Below are positions 36,355-43,912 of a DNA stretch of 64,000 nucleotides, in pieces (within the stretch, counting starts at the first letter, position 1; every line of letters begins with the position of its first letter). Source of the stretch: an uncultured Lentisphaeraceae bacterium (lineage in GTDB: Bacteria; Verrucomicrobiota; Kiritimatiellia; RFP12; DVOR01); assembly GCA_949282555.1 (NCBI GenBank), contig CASDPK010000010.1, forward strand, positions 62,001 to 126,000. The letters run 5' to 3'. Made by a program: the position numbers and the translations under genes. Under the pieces are notes generated by a model, which was given only the letters and a program-made list of their open reading frames with translations, was not told where the DNA came from and did no database searches.

Positions 36355-36936
36355 TCACGGGCACCACGTCTCAATGCCTTCCAAGCGGTGCGTCTTTCGC
36401 CAAGCGTGAAAGGCCTCCGGCGATCGTACGCCATCCCGCAACACTGCCATATAGATTTCCAGCCCGGGAATGTGCGGATGTTCGGGAAGCGTCGCCTTCA
36501 AGGCAAGAATGGCCCGCCGTGTCTCAGGCGTGAGCACGGCACGCAAACGCTCATCCCGGCGCTCAAAAAAGCCCCTCCACGGAGAATGTTCCGGCAGTTG
36601 GATCATATCCAGCTGCCAAGAGGCTCCTTCGGCGTCATCCACCCACGCGTGCCATTCAAGGCAGGCATCCGCGGACATGGAAAGGTCAAGGAACTCCAAG
36701 CGGCGCGGCCGTATCGTTGCCATCACCTGAAAACCAAGCGAAGAATCAAGCGCCCGAGTATAGCAGTGAAGATCGATGTCGCGATGCGTCATGAGCAATC
36801 CCGTGGCCAACGACCCCACAAGGCTGACCTGTGCTCCGACGGATTCCCACGCTTCCACCACACGTGACGCCCGAAGAAGGGCTCGTGCCCTCACTTGCGC
36901 CACCTCTGCTTGAGCCTCCCAATCCGGTTCCGCCAT
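36355..36936 (-). CDS. Nucleotidyltransferase-fold protein encoded directly behind tRNA genes
   Basis: 193 residues with a Pol beta/MNT-type nucleotidyltransferase motif: GSLATGLLMTHRDIDLHCY (G-S followed by D-x-D), plus a possible third acidic residue in WQLDMIQL. The start at 36936 has AAGGGGA; a TTG seven codons upstream (36957) is less likely. Its start lies 31 bases after the 3' end of tRNA-Glu on the same strand and no terminator intervenes, so it is likely read from the tRNA promoter. Such enzymes adenylylate or nucleotidylate proteins, RNAs or drugs. The substrate is unknown; a link to tRNA is speculative. Confidence 0.75.
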   Translation of the reverse strand: MAEPDWEAQAEVAQVRARALLRASRVVEAWESVGAQVSLVGSLATGLLMTHRDIDLHCYTRALDSSLGFQVMATIRPRRLEFLDLSMSADACLEWHAWVDDAEGASWQLDMIQLPEHSPWRGFFERRDERLRAVLTPETRRAILALKATLPEHPHIPGLEIYMAVLRDGVRSPEAFHAWRKTHRLEGIETWCP

Positions 36937-36967
36937 ATCCCCTTCCGCCCCATTCAATTTTTGAGCG

Positions 36968-37042
36968 TGGCACCCCCAAGGAGAGTCGAACTCCTCTTAC
37001 AGGCATGAAAAGCCCGTGTCCTAACCGATAGACGATGGGGGC
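36968..37042 (-). tRNA. tRNA-Glu (UUC), copy 2
   Basis: The anticodon loop TTTTCAT gives UUC. The acceptor is GCCCCCA with TGGGGGT (one terminal G-U pair), the discriminator is G and CCA is encoded at 36968-36970. Confidence 0.93.
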
Positions 37043-37054
37043 TCGCGGAGATCA

Positions 37055-37130
37055 TGGTGGCAAGGGTCGGGATCGAACCGACGACACGCGAATTTTCAGT
37101 CCGCTGCTCTACCAACTGAGCTACCTCGCC
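37055..37130 (-). tRNA. tRNA-Phe (GAA), copy 2
   Basis: The anticodon loop CTGAAAA gives GAA. The acceptor GGCGAGG pairs with CCTTGCC with a G-U pair, the discriminator is A, and CCA is encoded at 37055-37057. Confidence 0.93.
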
Positions 37131-37157
37131 AACACCTGGCTTCATGACCCTCAAAAG

Positions 37158-37232
37158 TGGCACCCCCAAGGAGAGTCGAACTCCTCTTACAGGCATGAAA
37201 AGCCCGTGTCCTAACCGATAGACGATGGGGGC
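37158..37232 (-). tRNA. tRNA-Glu (UUC), copy 1
   Basis: Identical in sequence to the second copy at 36968-37042, with encoded CCA. Confidence 0.93.
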
Positions 37233-37244
37233 GTCTGTGTATCA

Positions 37245-37320
37245 TGGTGGCAAGGGTCGGGATCGAACCGACGACACGCGAATTTTCAGTCCGCTGCTCT
37301 ACCAACTGAGCTACCTCGCC
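37245..37320 (-). tRNA. tRNA-Phe (GAA), copy 1
   Basis: Identical in sequence to the second copy at 37055-37130, with encoded CCA. It is the first gene of the Phe-Glu-Phe-Glu transcript. Confidence 0.93.
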
Positions 37321-37346
37321 AAGAGGGTGTCATGAAAACGGGGCGC

Positions 37347-37375
37347 ATTTTATCAAATACCGAAACGCCATTCAA
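37347..37375 (-). promoter_or_regulatory. Promoter of the tRNA-Phe/Glu operon
   Basis: Minus strand TTGAAT (37370-37375), 17 bases, then TAAAAT (37347-37352) preceded by TGA; GCGCCCC follows. It is the only promoter seen for the four tRNAs and the nucleotidyltransferase gene. Confidence 0.75.
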
Positions 37376-37512
37376 GAAAAATCGCTCTGGAATTTGCGAA
37401 GGCTCGTGATTCCCCTTCGAAACGCCAAATGAGGCCAAGGCCCCAAGCCGAAATCTTCAAGGCAAACCTAGGGGGGCCGTCAAGATCCACTTTTTGCATG
37501 AGGCAAGCGTAA

Positions 37513-37540
37513 ACAAAAACCCGTGAGCAAGCTCACGGGC
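37513..37540 (-). terminator. Intrinsic terminator of tRNA-Tyr
   Basis: Minus strand CCCGTGAGC-TT-GCTCACGGG followed by TTTTTGTTT, just downstream of the tRNA-Tyr CCA end. Confidence 0.88.
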
Positions 37541-37546
37541 AAGAGA

Positions 37547-37631
37547 TGGTGGTGGGTCTACGATTCGAACGTAGGAAGGCAAAGCCAGCGGATTTACAGT
37601 CCGCCCCAGTTGGCCACTTTGGTAACCCACC
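37547..37631 (-). tRNA. tRNA-Tyr (GUA)
   Basis: 85-nt class II tRNA with a long variable arm. The anticodon loop CTGTAAA gives GUA. The acceptor GGTGGGT pairs perfectly with ACCCACC, the discriminator is A and CCA is encoded at 37547-37549. Confidence 0.94.
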
Positions 37632-37650
37632 AAGTTGGAAAACGGCGTGC

Positions 37651-37679
37651 ATTGTACCAAAACATCACACACCATGCAA
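37651..37679 (-). promoter_or_regulatory. Promoter of tRNA-Tyr
   Basis: Minus strand TTGCAT (37674-37679), 17 bases, then TACAAT (37651-37656) preceded by TGG, an extended -10. Confidence 0.78.
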
Positions 37680-37737
37680 GCCTTTTTATGCATCGCCATT
37701 TCCGGCCCGCTCCGAATGGGGGAAGGACCCGTCCTAT

Positions 37738-37766
37738 TTGACGCTGTACGGGCAAAACCGTATAAT
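37738..37766 (+). promoter_or_regulatory. Promoter of the phosphofructokinase gene
   Basis: TTGACG (37738-37743), 17 bases, TATAAT (37761-37766): the closest match to the sigma-70 consensus in the window. The leader is about 48 bases. Confidence 0.85.
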
Positions 37767-37820
37767 GAGATGTCAACTTCACCCCCATTTTGGGCGCAAG
37801 GCAAAAGAGAGGCAAAGGTT

Positions 37821-39188
37821 ATGGCATCGTTGTTTGAGCGCATCTTCGAGGACCCCTCCAAGTTTACGTTTCTGACCGAGAACCTCGGTGAGTGCACCAT
37901 CGATTCCCCCATCCGCAACACAACGTTCGCCGAACCGGAGGATATGTACTCCCTGTTGAGCGTCCGTGCGGGCTACGTTCACGAATTCGTGAAGAAGTAC
38001 GGAACGGTGCCGAAACTGGAGAGCGCCGGCCCCCACCGGAAGATTTTCCATGACCCCAAGACCACCCGTGCGGCCATCGTCACCGCCGGCGGCCTCTGCC
38101 CCGGCTTGAACAACGTGATCAAGGGCCTCGTGGAAGTGTTGGCGTTTGACTACGGCATCAAGACGATTTACGGCTTCCGCTATGGTTATGCCGGGCTGAT
38201 CCCCTCCTATGGCTACGAGCCCATGTTGCTGACGCCGGACGTGGTGGATACCATCCACGAGAATGGCGGCACCATGTTGGGCTCCTCCCGCGGACAGCAG
38301 GACACCGTGAAGATGGTCGACACCCTCGAGCGGATGGGCATCAGCGTGCTTTTCGCCATCGGCGGCGACGGCTCGCTCCGTTGCGCCCGCGATGTGTCCG
38401 ACGAATGCCGTCGGCGCGGCCTCAACATCTCCGTGGTCGGCATCCCCAAAACCATCGACAACGACCTTCACTTCGTCGGCCGCACCTTCGGTTTTGAAAC
38501 GGCCGTGGCGGCGGCGGTTCCCGCCATCCGCTCCGCCCACTCCGAAGCGCTCGGCGCCTATCACGGCATTGGCTTGGTGAAATTGATGGGGCGCGACTCC
38601 GGCTTCATCGCCGCCTACGCCGCCCTCGCCAACCCTGTGGTCAATTTCTGCCTCATCCCCGAATCGCCCTTCGCCGTGGATGGCGAAAACGGCCTGCTCG
38701 CCGCGTTGGAGCGCCGCTTCAAGTCCGGCAAGAGTCACGCCGTCATCGTTGTGGCGGAAGGCGCCGGCCAAGAACTGATGGAGGGCGAGGTGCGGAAGGA
38801 CGCCTCCGGAAACATCCTGAAGAAGGATATCGGCGAATACCTGAAGACGCGCATCACGGATCACTTCAAGGCCAAGCAGGAAGATGTCACCGTCAAGTAC
38901 ATCGACCCGTCCTACACCATCCGCAGCTGCCCGGCCGATGCCTCCGACGCCGTGCTCTGCTATCGTCTCGCCCGCATGGCCGTCCATGCCGCCATGGCCG
39001 GACGCACGAACTGCGTGGTGGGCCGCCTGAACGACGATTATTCCCTCGTGCCCATCCCGCTCGCCACCATCGAGCGCCGGAAGGTCGAGCTGACCTCCAA
39101 CCTTTGGGCCTCCGTCCTCGACGCCACGGGACAGGAATACTACTTCGACCCCGCGAAAAACGCCGTCGGAAGCATCTACACGCCCTGA
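37821..39188 (+). CDS. 6-phosphofructokinase, plant/trypanosome-like ATP-type
   Basis: 455-residue glycolytic enzyme phosphorylating fructose 6-phosphate. The start at 37821 follows GAGAGGCAAAGG; the frame upstream crosses the promoter and a tRNA gene. GGLCPGLNNVIKG binds the nucleotide. IGGDGSLRCA at about residue 180 has Gly where pyrophosphate-dependent enzymes carry Asp (GGDDS), which favours ATP. GIPKTIDNDL at about 207-216 carries the catalytic Asp, with Lys in place of the Gly of E. coli PfkA. This combination is typical of the long ATP-dependent plant and trypanosomatid clade. It sits between a near-consensus promoter and a strong terminator. Confidence 0.92.
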   Translation: MASLFERIFEDPSKFTFLTENLGECTIDSPIRNTTFAEPEDMYSLLSVRAGYVHEFVKKYGTVPKLESAGPHRKIFHDPKTTRAAIVTAGGLCPGLNNVIKGLVEVLAFDYGIKTIYGFRYGYAGLIPSYGYEPMLLTPDVVDTIHENGGTMLGSSRGQQDTVKMVDTLERMGISVLFAIGGDGSLRCARDVSDECRRRGLNISVVGIPKTIDNDLHFVGRTFGFETAVAAAVPAIRSAHSEALGAYHGIGLVKLMGRDSGFIAAYAALANPVVNFCLIPESPFAVDGENGLLAALERRFKSGKSHAVIVVAEGAGQELMEGEVRKDASGNILKKDIGEYLKTRITDHFKAKQEDVTVKYIDPSYTIRSCPADASDAVLCYRLARMAVHAAMAGRTNCVVGRLNDDYSLVPIPLATIERRKVELTSNLWASVLDATGQEYYFDPAKNAVGSIYTP

Positions 39189-39212
39189 GTGCGTTTCCCA
39201 TCGCAAAAACAA

Positions 39213-39245
39213 GCGCACGGACTCCGGTCCGTGCGCCGTTTTTTT
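39213..39245 (+). terminator. Intrinsic terminator of the phosphofructokinase gene
   Basis: GCGCACGGAC pairs with GTCCGTGCGC, followed by a seven-T run. It lies between convergent genes. Confidence 0.92.
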
Positions 39246-39263
39246 GGCTGTCGCTTCAACCGA

Positions 39264-41552
39264 TCACTGCGCCGAAAGGTTCAGGCAGTGAAGCGTTCCG
39301 CCGAGATCGGCGACAAAGAGGCGATCTCCGCAGACCAACGGCGTGCCCAACAACGGCGCACCGGTAACGTAACGCCACAGCTCCTTGCCCGTGGCGAGGT
39401 CAATGGCGTAAAGCGTTCCATCATTCGCCGCGGCAAAGACCGTGTTTCCCGAACGGACGGCGGAGCCCTGAATGGGACGCTGAGGCTTGTGTGAATAGGG
39501 CGCCGTGTAGGTAAGCCCCTCGCCAACGGGAAGCCGCCAGACCTCCTTCAACGTCTCGCGATCCAGCGCAAGCACGCCCGCATCAACGGTGGTGAGCACG
39601 ATGAGCCGCTCCGTGATGAGAGGCTGCCCGCCATTCTCCACGCTGGTGCCAAGCTCCTTTTTCGCCAAAATCTTGCCGGTTCGGGCCTCCAGCCGATAGA
39701 GCGTCTGCCGCGCCGGCACCCACACGCTTTTGCCGTCGGGATCTGGCGCGGCCACCGAACCGCGGAAGCGGAAATCCGGCCCCGATTGGGCCCAAAGATA
39801 CTTTCCGGTCTTTGCGTCGGAAGCGTAGAGCGCATTCCAGTGCGACCCAAGAATGATGGCCCCGTCGGCAAGGGTGGGACGATCGGGCGTGCCTTCCCGA
39901 AGCCGCCAACCGCCCCCTTGCCAACGCTTCGCACCGGTGGCAGGATCGAAGGCGGTGAGGCTCTGCCCCGCGCCGGCATAGAGCGTGCCGCCCTCCAGCG
40001 TCACGCCGCTCACGATTCCGGGAAGGGCGGCGTTCGGCAACTTGGATTCCCACAGCAACGTGCCATCCTGCGCCTTGAAGGCGTAAACCCAACCTTCGGC
40101 ATCCTGGGCAAAGACGCGCCCCTCGGCGGCGGCGATGGCATTCTTCACCGAATTGCGGGTCTTCGCCTTCCAAAGGCGCTTCCCGGAGACCGCATCAAAG
40201 GCCGCCACGCCGCCCTCGCCGCAAAAGTTCTCGTCCACCGTGCCCACGAAAACGCGCCCACCCTCGGCCACCGGAGAGGAGAAGAGAATCTCTCCCTTGG
40301 CGGAGGAGGCCCACACAAGCCGTTGGGAAGGCGCAGGCACCGGCTGGGACAGTGTCGTCCCATCGGCAAAACGGGCCGTGAGGGTGAGGTTTTGCGCGGC
40401 CTTGCCCAGCGGAAGCGTCCACCCCCAAGCGGAGCTGCGCTCCAAAGGACGATCCCCGACAGAAAGTCCCGTCGCTACGGCGGAGGTCTTATAGGCATTG
40501 GCATGGAGCGTGCCGCTGGCCGAGACATTGAGCGCGAGGCTGCCGGGAACAGGGGCATAGCGCAATTCCGAGGAGGGATTGCCCTGTGCGTCGGTTCGGA
40601 TGAGACGGAACGCCGACGCCGCGGAATCAATGCCGCCCTTCTCCGGGGCGGAAGTGCCGTAGGTCAGCACCTTGCCTTGACGGCGCACAAGGCTGATATG
40701 CCAATGGCCATAGAGCCACGCCTTCAGATTGTGCGCGACGAGATCCACCCCGCCATAGACAAACCGATCTCCCTGGAAGAGCAGATCGTGGCAGGCGGCG
40801 ACCACCGGCGTCCCCTTGGGGATTGCCGCGAGGTCATTGGCCAACCACCGCGCCACCTCATCCGTGGAGTAAGAGGGGCGGTAGTCCCCGCCGGGCATCG
40901 GCAACACGACGTAATGGGTGCCACCCGCATTGAAGGAATACCACGTGGGGCCGTAAAGGCTCTCAAAGAGCGCCTCGCCGGTCTTCCCGCGCACAAGATC
41001 GTGATTGCCAATCGACCAAAAGACCGGCACCCCCATGGTTTCGGAATTGACGAGGGTGATATGTTCGCGAAGCCCGCGCTCGTAGCAAATGTCGCCGGTG
41101 TGAATGATGAAGGCGGCCCGCTCGCTGGCGGCGAGATCCCGCAATTCTTGGGCCATGTCCTTGTGGTGCGATTCCACGCCGCCGGTGAGTTCGGTGTCGG
41201 TGATCTGAATGAAGCGGTGCGGGCCCTTGGCCGAGGGTTCCCACGGCGTCAGCGCAAAATCATACGCCGCCGTCTCTGCGGACAATGGAATGTAATGGCG
41301 CGCCACCCGCGTTCCGTTCGGCACCGACAGCATCACGAAGCGCGCCTTCGGATGGCTCGCCGGAAGCGTGAAACGCCCCTCCGCATCGGTCTTGATCACT
41401 TCCAGTCCATCCGACACCGCCGCCCCCGCCACGCCGGGTTCGCCGGGATCGCGCGTTCCATTCCGGTTCTTGTCCATGAAAACCGTTCCCGAAACCGCCG
41501 CGAACGAGACCCCTGTGCACAGCAGCAGGGACGACATCAAGAACATTCGCAT
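39264..41552 (-). CDS. Exported calcineurin-like phosphoesterase fused to a PQQ-type beta-propeller
   Basis: 762-residue secreted protein in four parts. A signal peptide (MRMFLMSSLLLCTGVSFA) is followed by a SdrD-B-like beta-sandwich (VSGTVFMDKNRNGTRDPGEP), then a metallophosphoesterase domain (about residues 105-300) with metal motifs HTGDICYERG, WSIGNHDLVRG, ACHDLLFQG and LYGHWHIS. An extra beta domain follows, and from about residue 400 to the end comes a PQQ/BamB-like propeller with repeats such as VYAFKAQDGTLLWESKL and LYAIDLATGKELWRY. The substrate is unknown; a phosphodiester or phosphorylated glycan is possible. The ribosome site is AAAGGA; it is monocistronic. Confidence 0.88.
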   Translation of the reverse strand: MRMFLMSSLLLCTGVSFAAVSGTVFMDKNRNGTRDPGEPGVAGAAVSDGLEVIKTDAEGRFTLPASHPKARFVMLSVPNGTRVARHYIPLSAETAAYDFALTPWEPSAKGPHRFIQITDTELTGGVESHHKDMAQELRDLAASERAAFIIHTGDICYERGLREHITLVNSETMGVPVFWSIGNHDLVRGKTGEALFESLYGPTWYSFNAGGTHYVVLPMPGGDYRPSYSTDEVARWLANDLAAIPKGTPVVAACHDLLFQGDRFVYGGVDLVAHNLKAWLYGHWHISLVRRQGKVLTYGTSAPEKGGIDSAASAFRLIRTDAQGNPSSELRYAPVPGSLALNVSASGTLHANAYKTSAVATGLSVGDRPLERSSAWGWTLPLGKAAQNLTLTARFADGTTLSQPVPAPSQRLVWASSAKGEILFSSPVAEGGRVFVGTVDENFCGEGGVAAFDAVSGKRLWKAKTRNSVKNAIAAAEGRVFAQDAEGWVYAFKAQDGTLLWESKLPNAALPGIVSGVTLEGGTLYAGAGQSLTAFDPATGAKRWQGGGWRLREGTPDRPTLADGAIILGSHWNALYASDAKTGKYLWAQSGPDFRFRGSVAAPDPDGKSVWVPARQTLYRLEARTGKILAKKELGTSVENGGQPLITERLIVLTTVDAGVLALDRETLKEVWRLPVGEGLTYTAPYSHKPQRPIQGSAVRSGNTVFAAANDGTLYAIDLATGKELWRYVTGAPLLGTPLVCGDRLFVADLGGTLHCLNLSAQ

Positions 41553-41770
41553 AAAACCGTATCCTTTCGTTCAAGTTTCCGTATACGGGATTAAAGCACG
41601 TCACTCCCCAACCCGCAATCTCTTTTCCGGATTTCCCACCGCCTCTGCCTACTCCAGAACGCACCCCCGGCGAACCGCCTCGCTACCGCAAAAAGGACCT
41701 TTCGGAAAAGGCCTCGCCGCCTCCGGCAACCGTTGCCGCGCAAGAACGGCGCGCCCCAACCATGCGGTTA

Positions 41771-41779
41771 TGATAGACT
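41771..41779 (+). promoter_or_regulatory. Extended -10 nine bases before the MscS-like start
   Basis: TGATAGACT, followed by GTGGGCGCT and the ATG at 41789. The same GTTATGATAGACT string precedes the GH92 gene at 59475. Confidence 0.6.
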
Positions 41780-41788
41780 GTGGGCGCT

Positions 41789-43063
41789 ATGTGGAAAGAG
41801 ATGATTGCTTGGTTGTTATCGGTGCGCGCCACATTGATGGCGTCCGTTGAGAATCCTTGGTTGTTGGGCCTCTTGCAGTTGCTACTGGTGGCGATCGGAA
41901 CCCTCGCTTCCTACGCGGTCATCTGCCTCCTTTACCGCATCGTGAAGGGGCGGTTGCTGAAAACCCCGCAACGGGAAAGCGTGAAAACGATTCTCTTGGG
42001 CACACGCCTTATCCCGCGGATCTTGCAGGTGGTGCCGCTCATCGTCGCCGGCATTCTCACGTGGACGCTCTTTCAGGCAAGCCCGTTGAGGACGGCACTC
42101 TTGGCGCTCAATCGGGCCTACTTCGTCTTCATCTGCGCCAACGTCTTTTCCTCGGTCATGAACCTTACCTACCGCCTGACCAACTGGCGGCGCGGCGTTT
42201 CGGCATCCCCGCAGAAAGGCATCTTCCAAGTCCTCTCCCTCATGGGCTACGCCTTCGCGGCGGTGGCCATCGTCGCCACGCTTTCGGGCCGCGACCCCAC
42301 CTACATCCTCTCGGGCATGACCGCGCTTTCGGCCGTGCTGATGTTGATCTTCAAAGACTCCATTCTCGGGCTGACCGCCGGCGTGACGCTTTCCGGGAAC
42401 GGGCTGGTGCGTATCGGCGACTGGATCGAAGTGCCCGGGGCCAACGCCGATGGCACCGTGATCGACATCGCCCTCACCACCGTGCGCGTGCAGAATTGGG
42501 ACAACACCATCATCACCATCCCGGCCTATGACCTCGTCGCCAAGCCCTTCAAGAATTGGCGCGGCATGAGTGACAGCGGCGGACGCCGCATCAAGCGCTC
42601 CATCCTCATCGACCTCGACTCCGTGCGGTTCGCCAGCGAGGAAATGCTGGAACGGTGGAAAGAAATCGACCTCATCCGCGATTACATCGCAGGGAAAATC
42701 CGCGAAGTCCGCGCCTACAACACCGCACATCCCTCCTCCAAAATCGCCGTGGCCAACGCCCGCAAACTCACCAACATCGGCACCTTCCGTGCCTACTGCT
42801 TGGCCTACCTCCGCGCCAATCCCTGCATCCATCAGGGCATGACCATCATCGTACGCCAGCTTCAGCCCAACGAACGCGGCCTCCCGCTGGAAATCTACTG
42901 CTTCACCAACGACACCGCATGGGCCAACTACGAAGCCATCCAAAGCGATCTCTTCGACCATCTGCTGGCCATCATGCCCGAGTTCGGCCTGTCGGGCTTC
43001 CAACTGGCCTCCGCCTCCGCCATGCGCCAAAGCCTCGCCGCCCTCCCCTCGTCCGAGACATAA
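41789..43063 (+). CDS. MscS-family mechanosensitive ion channel
   Basis: 424-residue inner-membrane channel that opens on membrane tension to release solutes. Four to five hydrophobic segments precede the MscS pore and beta domain, where GLTAGVTLSGNGLVRIGDWI and TVIDIALTTVRVQNWDNTII are the family core. The C-terminal cytoplasmic part (QLQPNERGLPLEIYCFTND) resembles the YbdG/MscM-like branch, which has an insertion relative to MscS. The ATG at 41789 is chosen; a GTG at 41780 lies inside the initiating region. There is no ribosome site, which fits a nearly leaderless transcript. Confidence 0.9.
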   Translation: MWKEMIAWLLSVRATLMASVENPWLLGLLQLLLVAIGTLASYAVICLLYRIVKGRLLKTPQRESVKTILLGTRLIPRILQVVPLIVAGILTWTLFQASPLRTALLALNRAYFVFICANVFSSVMNLTYRLTNWRRGVSASPQKGIFQVLSLMGYAFAAVAIVATLSGRDPTYILSGMTALSAVLMLIFKDSILGLTAGVTLSGNGLVRIGDWIEVPGANADGTVIDIALTTVRVQNWDNTIITIPAYDLVAKPFKNWRGMSDSGGRRIKRSILIDLDSVRFASEEMLERWKEIDLIRDYIAGKIREVRAYNTAHPSSKIAVANARKLTNIGTFRAYCLAYLRANPCIHQGMTIIVRQLQPNERGLPLEIYCFTNDTAWANYEAIQSDLFDHLLAIMPEFGLSGFQLASASAMRQSLAALPSSET

Positions 43064-43080
43064 CACGCCCTACCTCCAAA

Positions 43081-43142
43081 CGGGATGCCGTGCATCCCAA
43101 CCCCAGAGGCTCCGATCTCACCCCAAGATACGGAGCTTCTCA
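43081..43142. repeat. Intergenic repeat: GGGATGCCGTGCATCCC palindrome and GATACGGAG hairpin
   Basis: GGGATGCCGTGCATCCC (43082-43098) is itself palindromic and shares GGATGCCGTGCATC with the repeat at 2562. It is followed by GAGGCTCCGATCTC and, after ACCCCAA, GATACGGAGCTTCTC, which together form an imperfect hairpin. It shares ATCCCAACC-NN-AGAGGCTCCG with the gap at 18.6 kb. Confidence 0.7.
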
Positions 43143-43266
43143 TTGTTTCTTCCCTCTGGAAAACAGAAAAAACCGGCGCGAAGGCCCCATAACCGCCACG
43201 GCCCCAAACGCACTCCTCCGGGCGCTCGCGCCTAGATGCGACGCCAACGCACGTATCGCCCAGATT

Positions 43267-43275
43267 TGCTACACT
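43267..43275 (+). promoter_or_regulatory. Extended -10 promoter of the candidate structured RNA
   Basis: TGCTACACT, preceded by TT. No good -35 box is seen. It would start a transcript near 43282. Confidence 0.5.
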
Positions 43276-43281
43276 CTTGGA

Positions 43282-43407
43282 CACGCTATGGGAGAGCCAT
43301 AGCATCCCACTTTGCTTCACGCAAAACAAAGTTGTTCACGGGAAATTAGGACCTTCCAAGGAATGAACGACGGTTTTGGGTCGAAGCACGCGTCAGCGTG
43401 CTTTTTC
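43282..43407 (+). ncRNA. Candidate structured small RNA or riboswitch-like leader
   Basis: About 125 bases run from an extended -10 to an intrinsic terminator with no convincing ORF. They contain three further helices: GCTATGG/CCATAGC (43285-43291 with 43297-43303), ACTTTG/CAAAGT (43309-43314 with 43327-43332; an alternative TTTGC/GCAAA lies inside) and TTGTTCA/TGAACGA (43332-43338 with 43364-43370). The last encloses GGGAAATTAGGACCTTCC, which can pair further. It does not match RNase P, SRP, 6S or a riboswitch that I recognise. It lies just upstream of the GtrA gene, so it could be an independent small RNA or a terminating leader that controls that gene. Confidence 0.5.
43384..43406 (+). terminator. 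Intrinsic terminator ending the candidate RNA
   Basis: AAGCACGC-GTCA-GCGTGCTT followed by TTT. The stem is perfect. It lies before, not after, a protein gene, which is why a small RNA or attenuator is suspected. Confidence 0.85.
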
Positions 43408-43473
43408 CTTGTCGTATTCATTCCGGGCCGTCCTAAGCCTCCCGTGAGTATGAAAGGAAGGCACGCTTTATTT

Positions 43474-43902
43474 ATGGCATGGCCAAATGGATGGGCGCCG
43501 AGGGCGCTGATGGTGGAGTTCCTGCGCTACGTTGTCGTGGGAGGGGTGGCGTTTGTCGCGGATTTCGGCACGTTGGTGGCGTGCCAGGAGTTACTTTTCT
43601 CGTCATTGGATTGGGGTATTTATGCCGCCACAGCCACCGGGTTTGGCGTTGGGCTTGCGGTGAATTATGCACTCTCGCTCCTGTTTGTCTTCACGCAACC
43701 GAAGGATCGTGGGAAGGGGCGCAGTGTGGGAGCCTTCGTCGTCTTTGGGATAGTGGGGCTGTTGGGATTGCTGTGGACGGAGCTCGGAATGTGGCTGGGC
43801 ATTGAGATCCTCGAGTGGAATTACATGCTTGTGAAAGTATTCGTGACGGGTGCGGTGCTCGTGTGGAACTATCTAGGGCGAAAAATCCTTATCTTCCGTT
43901 GA
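43474..43902 (+). CDS. GtrA family membrane protein
   Basis: 142-residue inner-membrane protein with four membrane segments ([19 protein letters not shown], then [37 protein letters not shown], and [20 protein letters not shown]). GtrA proteins are thought to flip or move polyprenyl-linked sugars for surface glycan modification. The ending [12 protein letters not shown] is typical. The start at 43474 has GGAAGG about 12 bases upstream; an in-frame ATG at 43450 lacks a ribosome site. It opens a three-gene block with a FAD oxidoreductase and a polytopic protein. Confidence 0.85.
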   Translation: MAWPNGWAPRALMVEFLRYVVVGGVAFVADFGTLVACQELLFSSLDWGIYAATATGFGVGLAVNYALSLLFVFTQPKDRGKGRSVGAFVVFGIVGLLGLLWTELGMWLGIEILEWNYMLVKVFVTGAVLVWNYLGRKILIFR

Positions 43903-43912
43903 AAGGAACCAA

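Larger units (their letters stand above)
36967..37322 (-). repeat. Tandem duplication of a tRNA-Phe/tRNA-Glu unit (period 190 bases)
   Basis: The segments 36967-37132 and 37157-37322 are nearly identical; only the short spacers between the tRNAs differ. Each carries tRNA-Phe then tRNA-Glu on the minus strand. The differing spacers argue against a simple assembly duplication. Confidence 0.9.

Noticed and set aside
43312-43473. Long N-terminal extension of the GtrA protein starting at 43312
   Set aside because: It would begin inside the candidate RNA and run through its terminator; the residues are not GtrA-like.
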